Shown: positions 18,454 through 27,983, counted from the first letter of the stretch. The stretch is 64,000 nucleotides of DNA from Paracoccaceae bacterium (GCA_003567315.1 PWZT01000099.1:35711-99710), one strand, 5' to 3'. Numbers and translations: made by a program. Notes: a model not told the origin generated them from the letters alone.

Positions 18454-19371
18454 ATGTCTCTCGCGCTGGTGCTCGAGCAGCTTCTCAATGGCGTGCAATT
18501 CGGGCTGATGCTGTTTCTCATGTCGGCGGGCCTGACACTGGTCTTCGGCGTGATGGGGCTGATCAATCTCGCCCATGGCTCGCTTTACATGATCGGCGCG
18601 TTTCTCTGCGCGGCGATAGCTGCCGCCACCGGGAATTTCTTCATCGGGCTGATGGCGGGGATCGCGGCTGCGGCGGCCGCAGGCGCGCTGATCGAGATAC
18701 TCGTGATCCGCCGCCTCTATGCGCGCGACCATCTCGATCAGGTGCTCGCGACCTTCGCGCTGATTCTGATCCTGTCGGAAGGTGTGCGGATGATCTTCGG
18801 CCCCTTCCCGCTCTATCTCACAGTGCCATCCGTCCTGCGCGGCACGGTCAATCTGGGGATCGTGGATTACTCGCTCTATCGCCTCGCGCTGATCGGTTTC
18901 GGGATTGCCGTGGCGCTGGGTCTCTGGGCGCTGATCGCCAAGACCCGGCTCGGCATCCGCATCCGCGCAGGCGAATCCGACCGCGAGATGATCGCCGCCC
19001 TCGGCGTGAATATCCGCGTGCTCTACACTGTGGTCTTCGCGCTCGGCGCGGCGCTCGCAGGGCTTGCAGGGGCGCTTGTCGGCGCGATCCAGTCGGTGCA
19101 GGTGGGCATGGGCGAGCCGGTGCTGATCCTTGCCTTCGTCGTCATCGTGATCGGCGGTATCGGCTCGATCAAGGGCGCGATGGTCGGCGCACTGCTCGTG
19201 GGCGTGATCGACACGATGGGCCGTTTCCTGCTCCCGCGCCTCTTCGCAACCATTTTTGACGCCTCGGCCGCCGCAGGCACCGGGGCGGCACTCGCCTCGA
19301 TGCTGATTTATCTCCTGATGGCGCTCGTGCTCATCTTCCGGCCCAAAGGACTGTTCCCCGCCCATGGATAA
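18454..19371 (+). CDS. livH: ABC transporter permease, LivH type
   Basis: Hydrophobic protein of 305 residues with about eight membrane segments and the LivH signatures LEQLLNGVQFGLMLFLMSAGLTLVFGVMGLINLAHGSLYM near the N-terminus and AFVVIVIGGIGSIKGAMVGALLVGVID towards the C-terminus (EAA-like loop). It forms half of the inner-membrane channel with LivM. It overlaps livM by 8 nt. Confidence 0.92.
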   Translation: MSLALVLEQLLNGVQFGLMLFLMSAGLTLVFGVMGLINLAHGSLYMIGAFLCAAIAAATGNFFIGLMAGIAAAAAAGALIEILVIRRLYARDHLDQVLATFALILILSEGVRMIFGPFPLYLTVPSVLRGTVNLGIVDYSLYRLALIGFGIAVALGLWALIAKTRLGIRIRAGESDREMIAALGVNIRVLYTVVFALGAALAGLAGALVGAIQSVQVGMGEPVLILAFVVIVIGGIGSIKGAMVGALLVGVIDTMGRFLLPRLFATIFDASAAAGTGAALASMLIYLLMALVLIFRPKGLFPAHG

Positions 19372-20341
19372 CGCGCGCAAGGAATGGCTGCTCAACACCG
19401 CAATCGCGCTCGCGCTCTTTGCCGTGCCGCTCTGGGCGTTGCTCGCCGATGAGCCCTTCATCATCACCACCGCCACGCGTATCGCGATCCTCGCCATCGC
19501 GGCTGTGGGCTTGAATATCGCGCTGGGGCTGGGTGGCATGGTCAGCTTCGGCCATGCGCTCTATCTCGGCATTGGCGGCTATGTCGCGGGGATCGCCGCG
19601 CATCATGCCTTCAGCGGAACCACGGTTCTGGGTCTGCCCGGCACCAACCAGATGCTGCCGATCTGGGCGATCGCGATGATCCTCTCGGGCACCATCGCCG
19701 GGATCGTGGGCGCGCTGAGCATCCGCACCTCGGGCATCTTCTTCATCATGATCACGCTCGCCTTCGCGCAGATGGGCTTCTTCTTCACACTGTCATGGCC
19801 CGCTTATGGCGGCGAGGACGGGTTGCCCATCTTCGTGCGCAACCAGTTTCCGGGGCTGAACACTGCGCGGCCTTGGGAATTCTTCCTGCTCTCCTATGGC
19901 GTCTTGCTGGCAGCGCTCGCGATCTTCGCCATGCTGCGCGCGGCGCGTTTCGGGGCAGCCCTAATGGCGATCCGCCAGAACCCCGACCGCGCCGCCGCCG
20001 TGGGCATCTCGCCTTTCGGCATCAAGCTCGTGGCCTTCATCCTCTCGGGCATGATCACGGGGCTTGCGGGTGCGATGATGGCGGATCTGACGCGCTTCGT
20101 GAGCCCCGCAATGATGGCCTGGACCATGTCGGGCGAGTTGATCGTGATCATCATCCTTGGCGGTGTGGGCAGGCTCTTCGGCCCGGTGGCAGGCGCGGCG
20201 ATCCTTGTGTGTTTCGAGGTGCTGTTCGGCGGGCTGACCGAGCATTGGAAGCTCTGGCTCGGCCTCGTGCTGCTGGCTGTTGTGCTTTTCGCGCGCGGCG
20301 GGCTGATCGGGCTTCTGGCGGGGAGGGCGCAGCATGGCTGA
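19364..20341 (+). CDS. livM: ABC transporter permease, LivM type
   Basis: Membrane protein of 325 residues. The LivM hallmarks are AAVGLNIALGLGGMVSFGHALYLGIGGYVAGI near residues 45-80, ALMAIRQNPDRAAAVGISPFGIKLVAFILSGMITGLAGAMMA, and IIILGGVGRLFGPVAGAAILV. It pairs with LivH. Start and stop overlap neighbours by 8 nt on each side, indicating strict translational coupling in the operon. Confidence 0.92.
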   Translation: MDNARKEWLLNTAIALALFAVPLWALLADEPFIITTATRIAILAIAAVGLNIALGLGGMVSFGHALYLGIGGYVAGIAAHHAFSGTTVLGLPGTNQMLPIWAIAMILSGTIAGIVGALSIRTSGIFFIMITLAFAQMGFFFTLSWPAYGGEDGLPIFVRNQFPGLNTARPWEFFLLSYGVLLAALAIFAMLRAARFGAALMAIRQNPDRAAAVGISPFGIKLVAFILSGMITGLAGAMMADLTRFVSPAMMAWTMSGELIVIIILGGVGRLFGPVAGAAILVCFEVLFGGLTEHWKLWLGLVLLAVVLFARGGLIGLLAGRAQHG

Positions 20342-21089
20342 AACAGTGCTGGAACTGCGCGGGCTCTCCAAGGCCTTCGGCGCGCTCAAGGCCACCGATA
20401 ATGTGAGCCTTACGCTGAAAAAAGGCGAAATCCACGCGCTGATCGGCCCCAATGGCGCAGGCAAATCCACGCTGATGAGGCTTGTCTCGGGCAAGCTCAC
20501 CCCGGATGCAGGCGAGGTCTGGCTCGGTGGCGCCGAGATCACCGGCCTTTCGGTCGCGCGCCGCGCCCGCGCCGGGTTGGGGCGCAGCTTTCAGGTCTCA
20601 TCGCTGATCCCGGACTATTCGGCGCTGCGCAATGTCATGCTGGCGCTACAGGCGCGGCAAGGGCATAGCTATCGCTTCCTGATGCCCGTGATGCGTGACC
20701 GTGCCTTGCGCGAAAGCGCGCGCGCCATCCTCGAGCGCGTGGGCCTTGGCCCCCGCGCCTCGGTCGAGGCGGCGGTGCTCAGCCATGGCGAGCGCAGATT
20801 GCTGGAAATCGCCGTCGCGCTGGCGCTCGCCCCGCGCTGCTTCCTGCTCGACGAGCCCATGGCGGGGCTCGGCTCGGAAGGCACCGCGCGCCTTGTGAGC
20901 TTCCTGCGCGAGTTGAAACAGGAGGCCCCGATCCTGCTCATCGAGCATGACATGGACGCTGTGTTCCAACTCGCCGACCGCATCTCGGTGCTGGTCTATG
21001 GCCGCATCATCGCCAGCGGCAGCACGGCCGAGATCCGGGCCGACCCGCAGGTGCGCGCGGTTTATCTGGGCGAGGAGACCACAGCATGA
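20334..21089 (+). CDS. livG: ABC transporter ATP-binding protein, LivG type
   Basis: ATPase of 251 residues with Walker A GPNGAGKST, signature LSHGERRLLEIAVALA (LSHGE in place of LSGGQ, as usual for LivG), Walker B CFLLDEPMAGLG and the H-loop LIEHDMD. It drives the LivHM channel from the cytoplasm. It overlaps livM and livF (ATGA at 21086). Confidence 0.93.
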   Translation: MAETVLELRGLSKAFGALKATDNVSLTLKKGEIHALIGPNGAGKSTLMRLVSGKLTPDAGEVWLGGAEITGLSVARRARAGLGRSFQVSSLIPDYSALRNVMLALQARQGHSYRFLMPVMRDRALRESARAILERVGLGPRASVEAAVLSHGERRLLEIAVALALAPRCFLLDEPMAGLGSEGTARLVSFLRELKQEAPILLIEHDMDAVFQLADRISVLVYGRIIASGSTAEIRADPQVRAVYLGEETTA

Positions 21090-21775
21090 ACGCGCTGCTT
21101 GAGCTTGAGGATCTGCAGGTCTTCTACGGCGCCTCACAGGCGCTGTTCGGGGTCACGATGCGGGTCGAGGAAGGCCAGGCCGTCGCGCTGATGGGCCGCA
21201 ACGGGATGGGCAAATCCACCACCATCGCCAGTGCCTGCCGCATGCTGCCCCTGCGCAGCGGCGCGGTGCGCTTCGCGGGTCGCGACATCTCTGCGCTGCC
21301 CTCTTTCCGTGCCGCGCGGCTCGGGCTGGGGCTGGTGCCCGAAGGGCGGCGCTGCTTTCCGAACCTGACTGTCACCGAAAATCTGATCGCTGCCGCCCGC
21401 CCCGGCTACTGGGATCTCGCCCGCGTCCATGCGTTCTTCCCAAGGCTTGCCGAACGCGCGGACCAGTATGCGCTGACGCTGTCGGGGGGCGAGCAGCAGA
21501 TGCTCGCCATCGGCCGCGCGCTGATGACGAATCCGCGCCTGTTGCTGCTCGACGAGGCCACCGAGGGCCTCGCCCCGGTCATCCGCCGCGAGATCTGGGC
21601 GGCCATCACGCGGCTCAAATCCGAAGGGCTCTCCATCCTTCTGGTGGACAAGACCCTCTCCGAGATCCTGCCCTTTGCCGATCACTGCGTCATCCTCGAG
21701 CGCGGCGCAGTCGCCTGGCAGGGCGCGCCCGACGCGCTGACCGAGGATCTCACCACCTCCTATCTCGGTGTCTGA
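21086..21775 (+). CDS. livF: ABC transporter ATP-binding protein, LivF type
   Basis: ATPase of 229 residues with Walker A GRNGMGKST, signature LSGGEQQMLAIGRALM and Walker B RLLLLDEATEGLAP. This is the second nucleotide-binding subunit of the importer and the last gene of the operon; repeat A1 lies just downstream. Confidence 0.93.
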   Translation: MNALLELEDLQVFYGASQALFGVTMRVEEGQAVALMGRNGMGKSTTIASACRMLPLRSGAVRFAGRDISALPSFRAARLGLGLVPEGRRCFPNLTVTENLIAAARPGYWDLARVHAFFPRLAERADQYALTLSGGEQQMLAIGRALMTNPRLLLLDEATEGLAPVIRREIWAAITRLKSEGLSILLVDKTLSEILPFADHCVILERGAVAWQGAPDALTEDLTTSYLGV

Positions 21776-21776
21776 G

Positions 21777-21830
21777 CTTTCATCTTGCCAAAAATACTCA
21801 AGACTGGAGGGCGCCAGCCCTCCAGCCCCC
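21777..21830. repeat. Dispersed repeat A, copy 1
   Basis: Core TTTCATCTTGCC..AAATACTC followed by a 9-bp stem CTGGAGGGC/GCCCTCCAG (21804-21812 with 21817-21825). It lies in the convergent gap between livF and the EamA gene and could act as a terminator for either. Same family as the copies at 34.7, 44.1 and 57.1 kb. Confidence 0.75.
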
Positions 21831-21832
21831 GC

Positions 21833-22699
21833 TCAGGTAATGCGCGACCGCTGCACGGCCAGAATGCCGCCCATGATCACGACCACCCCGATCACATCGA
21901 AGATGCCAAGCGCCTCGCCCAGCAAAACCGCCGCCACGGCCACGCCGAAAAACGGGTTGAGGAAATGGAAGGTCGCCGCCTTGACCGCGCCAATGCGTGC
22001 GACCAGCAGGAACCACACCCATGTCGCGGCCAGCCCCGGGATCAGCACCGTATAGGTGAAGGCACCCGCAAGCCGCCATGTCCAGGTCACTTCCGGAACT
22101 TCCAGCAGCATCGCCGGCCCGATCAGCATGACCGCGCCCACCAGCATCTGCAGCCCCACGATCATCAGCAGGTTCCCCCCCGCGCCCGAGGCCACGCGCA
22201 CGCTCAGCGTAGCGACTGTCAGCGAGATCACTCCGATCACGCAGAGCACCACCCCGAAGAGATCCACCCCGCCCGTGATCCGCGCGCCCATGATCAGCGC
22301 GACCCCGGCCAGCCCCGCAACCAGCCCCAGCATCGCCATGGGCCTGAGCCGCTCGCGCAGGATCAGCCAGCCGAACAGCGCCACCAGCAGCGGCATGGTC
22401 GAGGCGATGATGGCCGCCAGTGACGCTTCGACCGTCTGCATGGCCATGAAATTCAGCCCCAGATAGAGCGCGTTTTGAGAGATGCCGAACAGGATGGTCG
22501 CGCGCCATTGATCGCGGGTCAGATACCAGCTTTGCCCCAGCGCGCGCGCAATCGCGATCCCGATCAGCCCCGAGATCAGAAACCGCAGGCTCAGCGCATA
22601 AAGCGGCGGCGCATCGGCCACGATCATCCGCGCCGAGGTGAAAGCCGAGGACCACATGAAGGCAAAGGCCAGCCCCATTGCAATCGCGCGCAGATCCAT
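21833..22699 (-). CDS. EamA/DMT superfamily transporter
   Basis: Protein of 288 residues with about ten membrane segments in two EamA repeats (AFMWSSAFTSARMIV in the first; LEVPEVTWTWRLAGAFTYTVLIPGLAATWVWFLLV and ATFHFLNPFFGVAVAAVLLGE in the second). It is a drug/metabolite-type exporter in the inner membrane with unknown substrate. The start (MDLRAIAMG) overlaps the MATE stop by one base; longer frames lack homology. It is co-transcribed with the MATE gene. Confidence 0.88.
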   Translation of the reverse strand: MDLRAIAMGLAFAFMWSSAFTSARMIVADAPPLYALSLRFLISGLIGIAIARALGQSWYLTRDQWRATILFGISQNALYLGLNFMAMQTVEASLAAIIASTMPLLVALFGWLILRERLRPMAMLGLVAGLAGVALIMGARITGGVDLFGVVLCVIGVISLTVATLSVRVASGAGGNLLMIVGLQMLVGAVMLIGPAMLLEVPEVTWTWRLAGAFTYTVLIPGLAATWVWFLLVARIGAVKAATFHFLNPFFGVAVAAVLLGEALGIFDVIGVVVIMGGILAVQRSRIT

Positions 22700-24087
22700 C
22701 AGCCCACCTTCGCCTGTGCCCAGGGCCGGGCATCCCCTCGCCCCGGCCCGCGCCAGAAGCGCAGCATCAGCAGCACAGCCGCCGTGCTCAGCCCCACCAC
22801 CAACCCGGCCCAGACGCCCTCGCCCCCGAAACCCCAATGGATGCCGAACAGATAGCTTGTCGGCAGCCCCACGCCCCAATAGCTGAACGCCGCGACCAGC
22901 ATCGGCACGCGCGTATCCTGCACCCCGCGCAAGAGCCCCATCGCCATCACCTGCGCCCCATCCGCAAGCTGGAATACCGCCGCCACGATCAGGAAGGAGG
23001 CGCCAATCGTGATGATCGCCGCGCGCGCAGGCTCGTCGGGCGACAGGAACAGCCCCACCAGAAACGGCCCGGCCGTGATGTAAAGCACCATCGTCGCGGC
23101 CGCGAAGGTCAGCGAGACCACGACGGCCACGCGCGCGCTTGCGCGCAGCGCTGCCTGATCGCGCTGCCCGCGCGCACGCCCCACCAGCACAGTGGCCGCG
23201 TTGGAAAAGCCCATATGCACCATGAACAGCATCGCCGTGATCTCGACCGCGATGCCATGGGCGGCCAGTTCATGCGTGCCGATCCAGCCGACCATGATCG
23301 CGGTTGCCGAAAACAGACCCGATTCCGCCACCAGCGCCACGCCAATCGGCCAGCCCACGCGCCAGACCTGCGCCATCGCCTGCCAATCCGCCCGCCAGAA
23401 ACGCTGGAACAGCGCGTAGCGGCGCAGCGCGGGCAGCGCTGCGCAATAGGCGCCAAGCGCCGCGATGGTTGCGAGATTGACAAGGATCGTCGCCACAGCC
23501 GCGCCGCGCACCCCCATCTCCTTCAGCCCGAGATTGCCGAAGATGAACATCCAGTTGAGCACGATATTCAGCCCGACCGCGCCCACGGTCACCCAGAGTG
23601 CCACCTGCGTGCGCCCCAGCGCCGCGAGGTAATTCTTCAGCACCATGACGCAAAGCGCCGGCACCAGCGAAAAGCCCAGGATGCGCATATAGGCTTCGGC
23701 CAGCGGCACGACCTCCTCGGGCTGGCGCAGCAGCGTCAGTAGCGTGCCCGAAAACCAGAAAAGCGGCAGCGCCAGGATCCCGAACCCGATCGAAAGCCAC
23801 AGCCCCATGCGCGTGGCCCGGCGTACATCGGTATCATCCTCCGAGGCCGCCGCTGTCGCCACCATCGGCATCACGGCATTGGCAAAGCCTGTGCCGAAGG
23901 TGAAGACCGCGAAGAAAAGCGCGGCACCGATCACCCCGGCGGCAAGATCGGTCACGCCATACCAGCCCAGCATGATCGTGTCGGTGACGGCCAGCATGAA
24001 CTGCGCCAGATGGCTGCCCGCAAGTGGCAGGCCGAGGGCCAGAACCTTGCGCAGGGGCGAGCCCGATATGGCAGTATCGCGTGTCAT
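22699..24087 (-). CDS. MATE family efflux transporter
   Basis: Protein of 462 residues with about 12 membrane segments and the family pattern LALGLPLAGSHLAQFMLAVTDTIMLGWYG at the N-terminus and GLPTSYLFGIHWGFGGEGVWAGLVVGLSTAAVLLMLRF near the C-terminus. It is a NorM-like cation/drug antiporter in the inner membrane. It is followed directly by the EamA gene, together forming a two-gene export unit. The substrate cannot be inferred. Confidence 0.92.
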   Translation of the reverse strand: MTRDTAISGSPLRKVLALGLPLAGSHLAQFMLAVTDTIMLGWYGVTDLAAGVIGAALFFAVFTFGTGFANAVMPMVATAAASEDDTDVRRATRMGLWLSIGFGILALPLFWFSGTLLTLLRQPEEVVPLAEAYMRILGFSLVPALCVMVLKNYLAALGRTQVALWVTVGAVGLNIVLNWMFIFGNLGLKEMGVRGAAVATILVNLATIAALGAYCAALPALRRYALFQRFWRADWQAMAQVWRVGWPIGVALVAESGLFSATAIMVGWIGTHELAAHGIAVEITAMLFMVHMGFSNAATVLVGRARGQRDQAALRASARVAVVVSLTFAAATMVLYITAGPFLVGLFLSPDEPARAAIITIGASFLIVAAVFQLADGAQVMAMGLLRGVQDTRVPMLVAAFSYWGVGLPTSYLFGIHWGFGGEGVWAGLVVGLSTAAVLLMLRFWRGPGRGDARPWAQAKVG

Positions 24088-24129
24088 CCCGCAGCCCTAG
24101 CGCCCTGCGCGCAGAGCGGCAAGATGGGC

Positions 24130-25038
24130 CTAGAGGATTTTTAACATGTTCAGCGCCACCAGCAGGATGAACAGCCCCGCCAGCATCTCCAAGGCAGGCA
24201 TGGCCCAGGTCGCGCGCCCCAGCCTGCCCATCCAGCTCAATGCGCCCTCGCGCGCCAGCACTGCCGTTGCGGCCACGCTGATCGTCACCGCCGCTGTGCC
24301 AAGCGCCATGATCAGCACCGCGACGATGCCCTGCCAGATCAGATCCATCCGCCAGGTCAGGATCAGAACGAACAGCGCCCCCGTGCAGGGCCGTATCGCA
24401 ATCGCGCCGATCAGCAAGCCCGTGTCGCGCCAGCCTCTCAGCGCCTGCACCTCATGCAATTCCGGACCGTGCCGATGCCCGCAGCTTTCGCACTGCGCGT
24501 GGCCCGCAGGCGAGATGGCAGGCGCGACCGCTGGTCCCGCCATCGTCTGCCACAGCACCTTGCGCGCCGCGCGCGCGACCAGCCACAGCCCGATCAGCGC
24601 AATCGCGATCAGGCTGGCACGCTCCAGCCACACATCGCCCGCAAGCTGCAACGCCTCGCGTGAGGCGTTGAACAACAGCACCCCGCCATAGACCAGCGCA
24701 ATCGCCGTACCCCCCTGCGCCAGCGACGATGCAAGCCCGATCCCGACCATGCGTCCGACAGGCACATCATGCCCTGCGCCATACGCGCCCAGCAGGAACT
24801 TGCCATGCCCCGGACCCACCGCATGCACGAAGCCATAGGCAAAGCACAGCGCCCAGAGCGTTGCCAAGGCGCCGGGCTCGCCCGCGCGCAGCGCGCGCAG
24901 CCCCAGCGCCATCTGCTCCTGAAAGCCGCGCTGCGCTGATTGCGCCCAGAGCGTCACGCGCTCCATGCCCCCGCCCAGCCAGAAGAGGAGCGCCGCCAGC
25001 ACAACCACCAGCGCGGTGAAGATCAGGGCGCGGCGCAT
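24130..25038 (-). CDS. NicO/RcnA-family nickel/cobalt transporter
   Basis: Membrane protein of 302 residues. It contains HAVGPGHGKFLLGAY, the NicO-family metal-handling motif, a cytoplasmic loop with CESCGHRHGPELHE (Cys/His metal ligands) and a second conserved patch IRPCTGALFVLIL. The family moves Ni, Co or Zn across the inner membrane. It overlaps the upstream DUF1007 gene by 16 nt, the common DUF1007-NicO arrangement, where the partner is thought to deliver metal. Confidence 0.85.
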   Translation of the reverse strand: MRRALIFTALVVVLAALLFWLGGGMERVTLWAQSAQRGFQEQMALGLRALRAGEPGALATLWALCFAYGFVHAVGPGHGKFLLGAYGAGHDVPVGRMVGIGLASSLAQGGTAIALVYGGVLLFNASREALQLAGDVWLERASLIAIALIGLWLVARAARKVLWQTMAGPAVAPAISPAGHAQCESCGHRHGPELHEVQALRGWRDTGLLIGAIAIRPCTGALFVLILTWRMDLIWQGIVAVLIMALGTAAVTISVAATAVLAREGALSWMGRLGRATWAMPALEMLAGLFILLVALNMLKIL

Positions 25039-25676
25039 TCGATCCGCACCTCCTCGGCGAAAAGCGCGCCGACCGCCGGGAAATCCGCTTCGATATCCCC
25101 GCCCGCGCCAAGGACTTCATCGAGCGCGGCTTCGAGTTGCGCACCTGCGGCATCCCAGTCGGGCTCGAAAATCCGAGCTGTGCAATCGCTGCGCCCGGTG
25201 ATCTTGGGCGTGCCGACAATGCCATAGCTGGTGTAATAGGTCGGGTCATAGACCTCGACACTCCATTCCTGCGTCGGGTCTGGCTGGTCGATGAAATGGC
25301 GCAGATGGCGTGAATAGAGCTGGCCGTCGCGGTAATCGGACTCCCATTCCAGCGGCCCGGTCAACTCCAGCGGCGCGCCGTCTTGCGAGGCATGGGTGTC
25401 GCCGTGGTAATCCTCGATCCAGTTCATGTCGAACCCGTCAAGCTCGGGGCGCTCCTCTTCGGTGATCTCGCCGGTGAAATCCGGGTCCAGCCCCATGTCG
25501 GAGACCAGCAGCATCGAGAAGAACGGGTCATAGGCCCATGAAATCCAGACCCCTTTCGGGTCGCCTGCCTCGTCAAACACCACCTCGATTTCGGCATCGA
25601 CAAAGATATGCGGATGCGCCAGCACGGGCGCAGCATGCAGGGTGGCGACCAGAGCCGGGAGGACAAGGAGACGCAT
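25023..25676 (-). CDS. DUF1007 family periplasmic protein
   Basis: Protein of 217 residues with a signal peptide (MRLLVLPALVATLHAAPVLA) and the DUF1007 start HPHIFVDAEIEVVFDEAGDPKGVWISWAYDPFFS. DUF1007 proteins are coupled to NicO transporters. The His-Pro-His after signal cleavage could form an N-terminal metal site. The start at 25676 has an AAGGAG site; a 12-residue longer frame is unlikely. Confidence 0.85.
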   Translation of the reverse strand: MRLLVLPALVATLHAAPVLAHPHIFVDAEIEVVFDEAGDPKGVWISWAYDPFFSMLLVSDMGLDPDFTGEITEEERPELDGFDMNWIEDYHGDTHASQDGAPLELTGPLEWESDYRDGQLYSRHLRHFIDQPDPTQEWSVEVYDPTYYTSYGIVGTPKITGRSDCTARIFEPDWDAAGAQLEAALDEVLGAGGDIEADFPAVGALFAEEVRIECAAP

Positions 25677-25763
25677 GCCGGTTGGCCTAGCGCAAAGCGC
25701 AGGAGCGCTCAAGTCACGGCGCAGCGAGTTGCGCGGGGCTTCGCTCAGAAGCGAAATTCTACC

Positions 25764-25781
25764 TGTAAGGCAAACTTTACA
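25764..25781. promoter_or_regulatory. PpsR/CrtJ operator before bchG
   Basis: TGTAAGGCAAACTTTACA is a perfect TGT-N12-ACA palindrome, the known binding site of the redox/light repressor PpsR (CrtJ). It lies 38 bases before the bchG ATG, so the bchG operon is probably repressed under oxygen. Confidence 0.85.
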
Positions 25782-25818
25782 CTTGCGCGACTCGCGGCTG
25801 CAAGGCTAAGTTGACAGT

Positions 25819-26715
25819 ATGAGTGCAAGCGATCATATCCCCGTCCGTTTGCCGCAACCAGCGGCCATGCTGGAGTTGATCAAGCCGATCACATGGTTCC
25901 CGCCGATGTGGGCTTATCTCTGCGGGATCATATCGGTCGGCATCTGGCCGGAAAGCTGGGCGCTGGTGGTGCTGGGCGTTCTGCTGGCAGGCCCCATTGT
26001 CTGCGGCATGTCTCAGGCCGCCAATGACTGGTGCGACCGCCATGTGGACGCCATCAACGAACCCGACCGCCCGATCCCTTCGGGGCGCATTCCGGGGCGC
26101 TGGGGGCTCTATATCGCGCTCGCCATGACGGCGCTTGCGCTGGCCGTGGGCTGGCAACTCGGGCCCTGGGGCTTTGGCGCGACGGTCGTGGGCGTGCTCG
26201 CGGCCTGGGCCTATTCGGCCGAGCCGATCCGCGCCAAGCGTTCGGGCTGGTGGGGGCCGGGGCTTGTGGGCTTGAGCTACGAGACGCTGCCATGGTTCAC
26301 GGGCGCGGCCGTCATCGCGGCGGGCGCGCCGCCGTTCGAGATCGTGGCGATTGCGCTTCTCTACGGGCTAGGCGCGCATGGCATCATGACGATCAATGAT
26401 TTCAAGGCCATCGAGGGCGACCGGCAGATGGGCCTGCGCTCGCTGCCTGTCACCATGGGACCAGTCGATGCGGCCACCGTCGCGGGCACAGTGATGGTGC
26501 TCGCGCAGCTTGTCGTTGTCTTCCTGCTCCTGATCTGGGGCGCGCCGATCCATGCTGGCATCATCGCGCTGGGCATCGGCGTGCAAATCTGGGCGCTGGG
26601 TCGCTGGCGGCAGGATCCCGCGCGGCTTGCGCCTTGGTTCAACGGCACGGGTGTCGGGCCATATGTGCTGGGCATGATGGTCGCGGCCTTCGCGCTGCGG
26701 GGGATCGGCGTATGA
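25819..26715 (+). CDS. bchG: Bacteriochlorophyll synthase (BchG)
   Basis: UbiA-family prenyltransferase of 298 residues that esterifies bacteriochlorophyllide a with a prenyl diphosphate, the last assembly step of bacteriochlorophyll a, in the inner membrane. The prenyl-diphosphate/Mg motif is GMSQAANDWCDRHVDAINEPDRPIPSGRI; the second Asp-rich motif is INDFKAIEGDRQMG. About eight membrane helices. It is the first gene of bchG-bch2-bchP-idi with an ATGA overlap to the next gene, behind a PpsR site. Confidence 0.96.
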   Translation: MSASDHIPVRLPQPAAMLELIKPITWFPPMWAYLCGIISVGIWPESWALVVLGVLLAGPIVCGMSQAANDWCDRHVDAINEPDRPIPSGRIPGRWGLYIALAMTALALAVGWQLGPWGFGATVVGVLAAWAYSAEPIRAKRSGWWGPGLVGLSYETLPWFTGAAVIAAGAPPFEIVAIALLYGLGAHGIMTINDFKAIEGDRQMGLRSLPVTMGPVDAATVAGTVMVLAQLVVVFLLLIWGAPIHAGIIALGIGVQIWALGRWRQDPARLAPWFNGTGVGPYVLGMMVAAFALRGIGV

Positions 26716-27980
26716 CACTGAGTTGGGCGCAGATTTTCCGCCTCGGTCTGGTGCAGGCCTGCCTCGGCGCGATTGTCGTGCTGATGACCTCGACGCTCAA
26801 CCGGCTGATGGTGGTGGAACTGGCATTGCCTGTGGTGCTGCCGGGCTTTCTGGTGGCGCTGCATTACGGCGTGCAGATCACGCGGCCCAACTGGGGCTTT
26901 CTTGCCGATCAGGGCGGCAACCGCACGCGCTGGATCATCCTCGGCATGATCATGCTCGCGCTTGGCGGCCTTGGCGCGGCGCTTGCGATTCCAGTGCTGG
27001 AGACCAGCCTCGCGCTGGGGCTCTCCCTCTCGATCATCGCCTATGTCGTGATCGGGCTGGGGGTAGGGGCCTCGGGCACTTCGCTTCTGGCGCTCCTCGC
27101 CACCGCCACGGCAGAGCATCGCCGCCCGGCGGCAGCCACGATCACATGGCTCATGATGATCGCAGGCATCGCGCTCACGGCGATCACGGCGGGCGCGTTT
27201 CTCGACCCCTACAGCCATGGCCGCCTGCTGGTGATCGTGGCGATCATCTGCGCGGGCGCGGTCGCGCTGACGGTGCTCGCGGTCTGGGGCATTGAGCGGC
27301 GCGTGATCACGCGCCCTGCGCCCCCGCCCGCGCGGTTTCGCGACGGGATCCGCGACATTTGGGCCGACACACGCGCGCGCCACTTCACCTTTTTCGTGTT
27401 CCTGTCGATGACCGCCTATTTCATGCAGGAATTGATCCTCGAGCCATATGCGGGCCTCGTTTTCGGCTTCACGCCGGGGCAATCCACCTCGATGTCGGGC
27501 GCGCAGAATGGCGGCGTGTTCCTCGGCATGGTGCTGGTGGGCGTCGCAGCGACAGGGCTGCGGGTGGGAAGCTTGCGCTTCTGGGTGGTCACAGGCTGCA
27601 TGGGCTCGGCGCTGGTGCTGATGGCGATAGCCTCGGCAGGCGCAATGGCGCTGCCGCTGGTGCCGCTGGTAATCGCGCTGGGGTTCTTCAACGGCATGTT
27701 CGCGGTCGCGGCCATCGGCTCGATGATGCAGCTTGCAGGCGAGGGGCGCGACAAGCGCGAGGGCACGCGGGTCGGGCTCTGGGGTGCCTCACAGGCCATC
27801 GCGGCAGGTTTCGGCGGGCTGACAGGGGCCGCGCTGGTCGATCTCGCGCGCAGCCTGCTGCCTGTGGCAGAAGCCTTTGGTGCGGTCTTCACTGTACAGG
27901 CCCTTATTTTCGTGGCGTCGGCGGCTTTGGCCGCGCGCATCATGGTGCCACGCGCGCCGCAACTCGTTCCGGGGGAATGA
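26712..27980 (+). CDS. PucC/Bch2-family MFS protein of the photosynthesis cluster
   Basis: Hydrophobic protein of 422 residues with 12 membrane segments (start MTLSWAQIFRLGLVQACLGAIVVLMTSTLNRLMVVE). It belongs to the BCD/PucC/LhaA branch of MFS; its position between bchG and bchP matches Rhodobacter Bch2 (orf428). Relatives assist LH1/LH2 assembly or bacteriochlorophyll delivery. The start at 26712 is coupled to bchG by ATGA; the longer frame begins inside bchG. Confidence 0.9.
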   Translation: MTLSWAQIFRLGLVQACLGAIVVLMTSTLNRLMVVELALPVVLPGFLVALHYGVQITRPNWGFLADQGGNRTRWIILGMIMLALGGLGAALAIPVLETSLALGLSLSIIAYVVIGLGVGASGTSLLALLATATAEHRRPAAATITWLMMIAGIALTAITAGAFLDPYSHGRLLVIVAIICAGAVALTVLAVWGIERRVITRPAPPPARFRDGIRDIWADTRARHFTFFVFLSMTAYFMQELILEPYAGLVFGFTPGQSTSMSGAQNGGVFLGMVLVGVAATGLRVGSLRFWVVTGCMGSALVLMAIASAGAMALPLVPLVIALGFFNGMFAVAAIGSMMQLAGEGRDKREGTRVGLWGASQAIAAGFGGLTGAALVDLARSLLPVAEAFGAVFTVQALIFVASAALAARIMVPRAPQLVPGE

Positions 27981-27983
27981 TCC

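Noticed and set aside
17188..19539. 783-codon open frame on the minus strand opposite the liv genes
   Set aside because: Mirror frame of high-GC third-position coding; no domains, low-complexity Arg/His/Glu composition, and it runs fully antisense to well-defined transporter genes.
25677..25818. Cobalamin riboswitch before the DUF1007/NicO pair
   Set aside because: The gap is too short for the full aptamer and no B12-box was seen; it holds the PpsR site instead.
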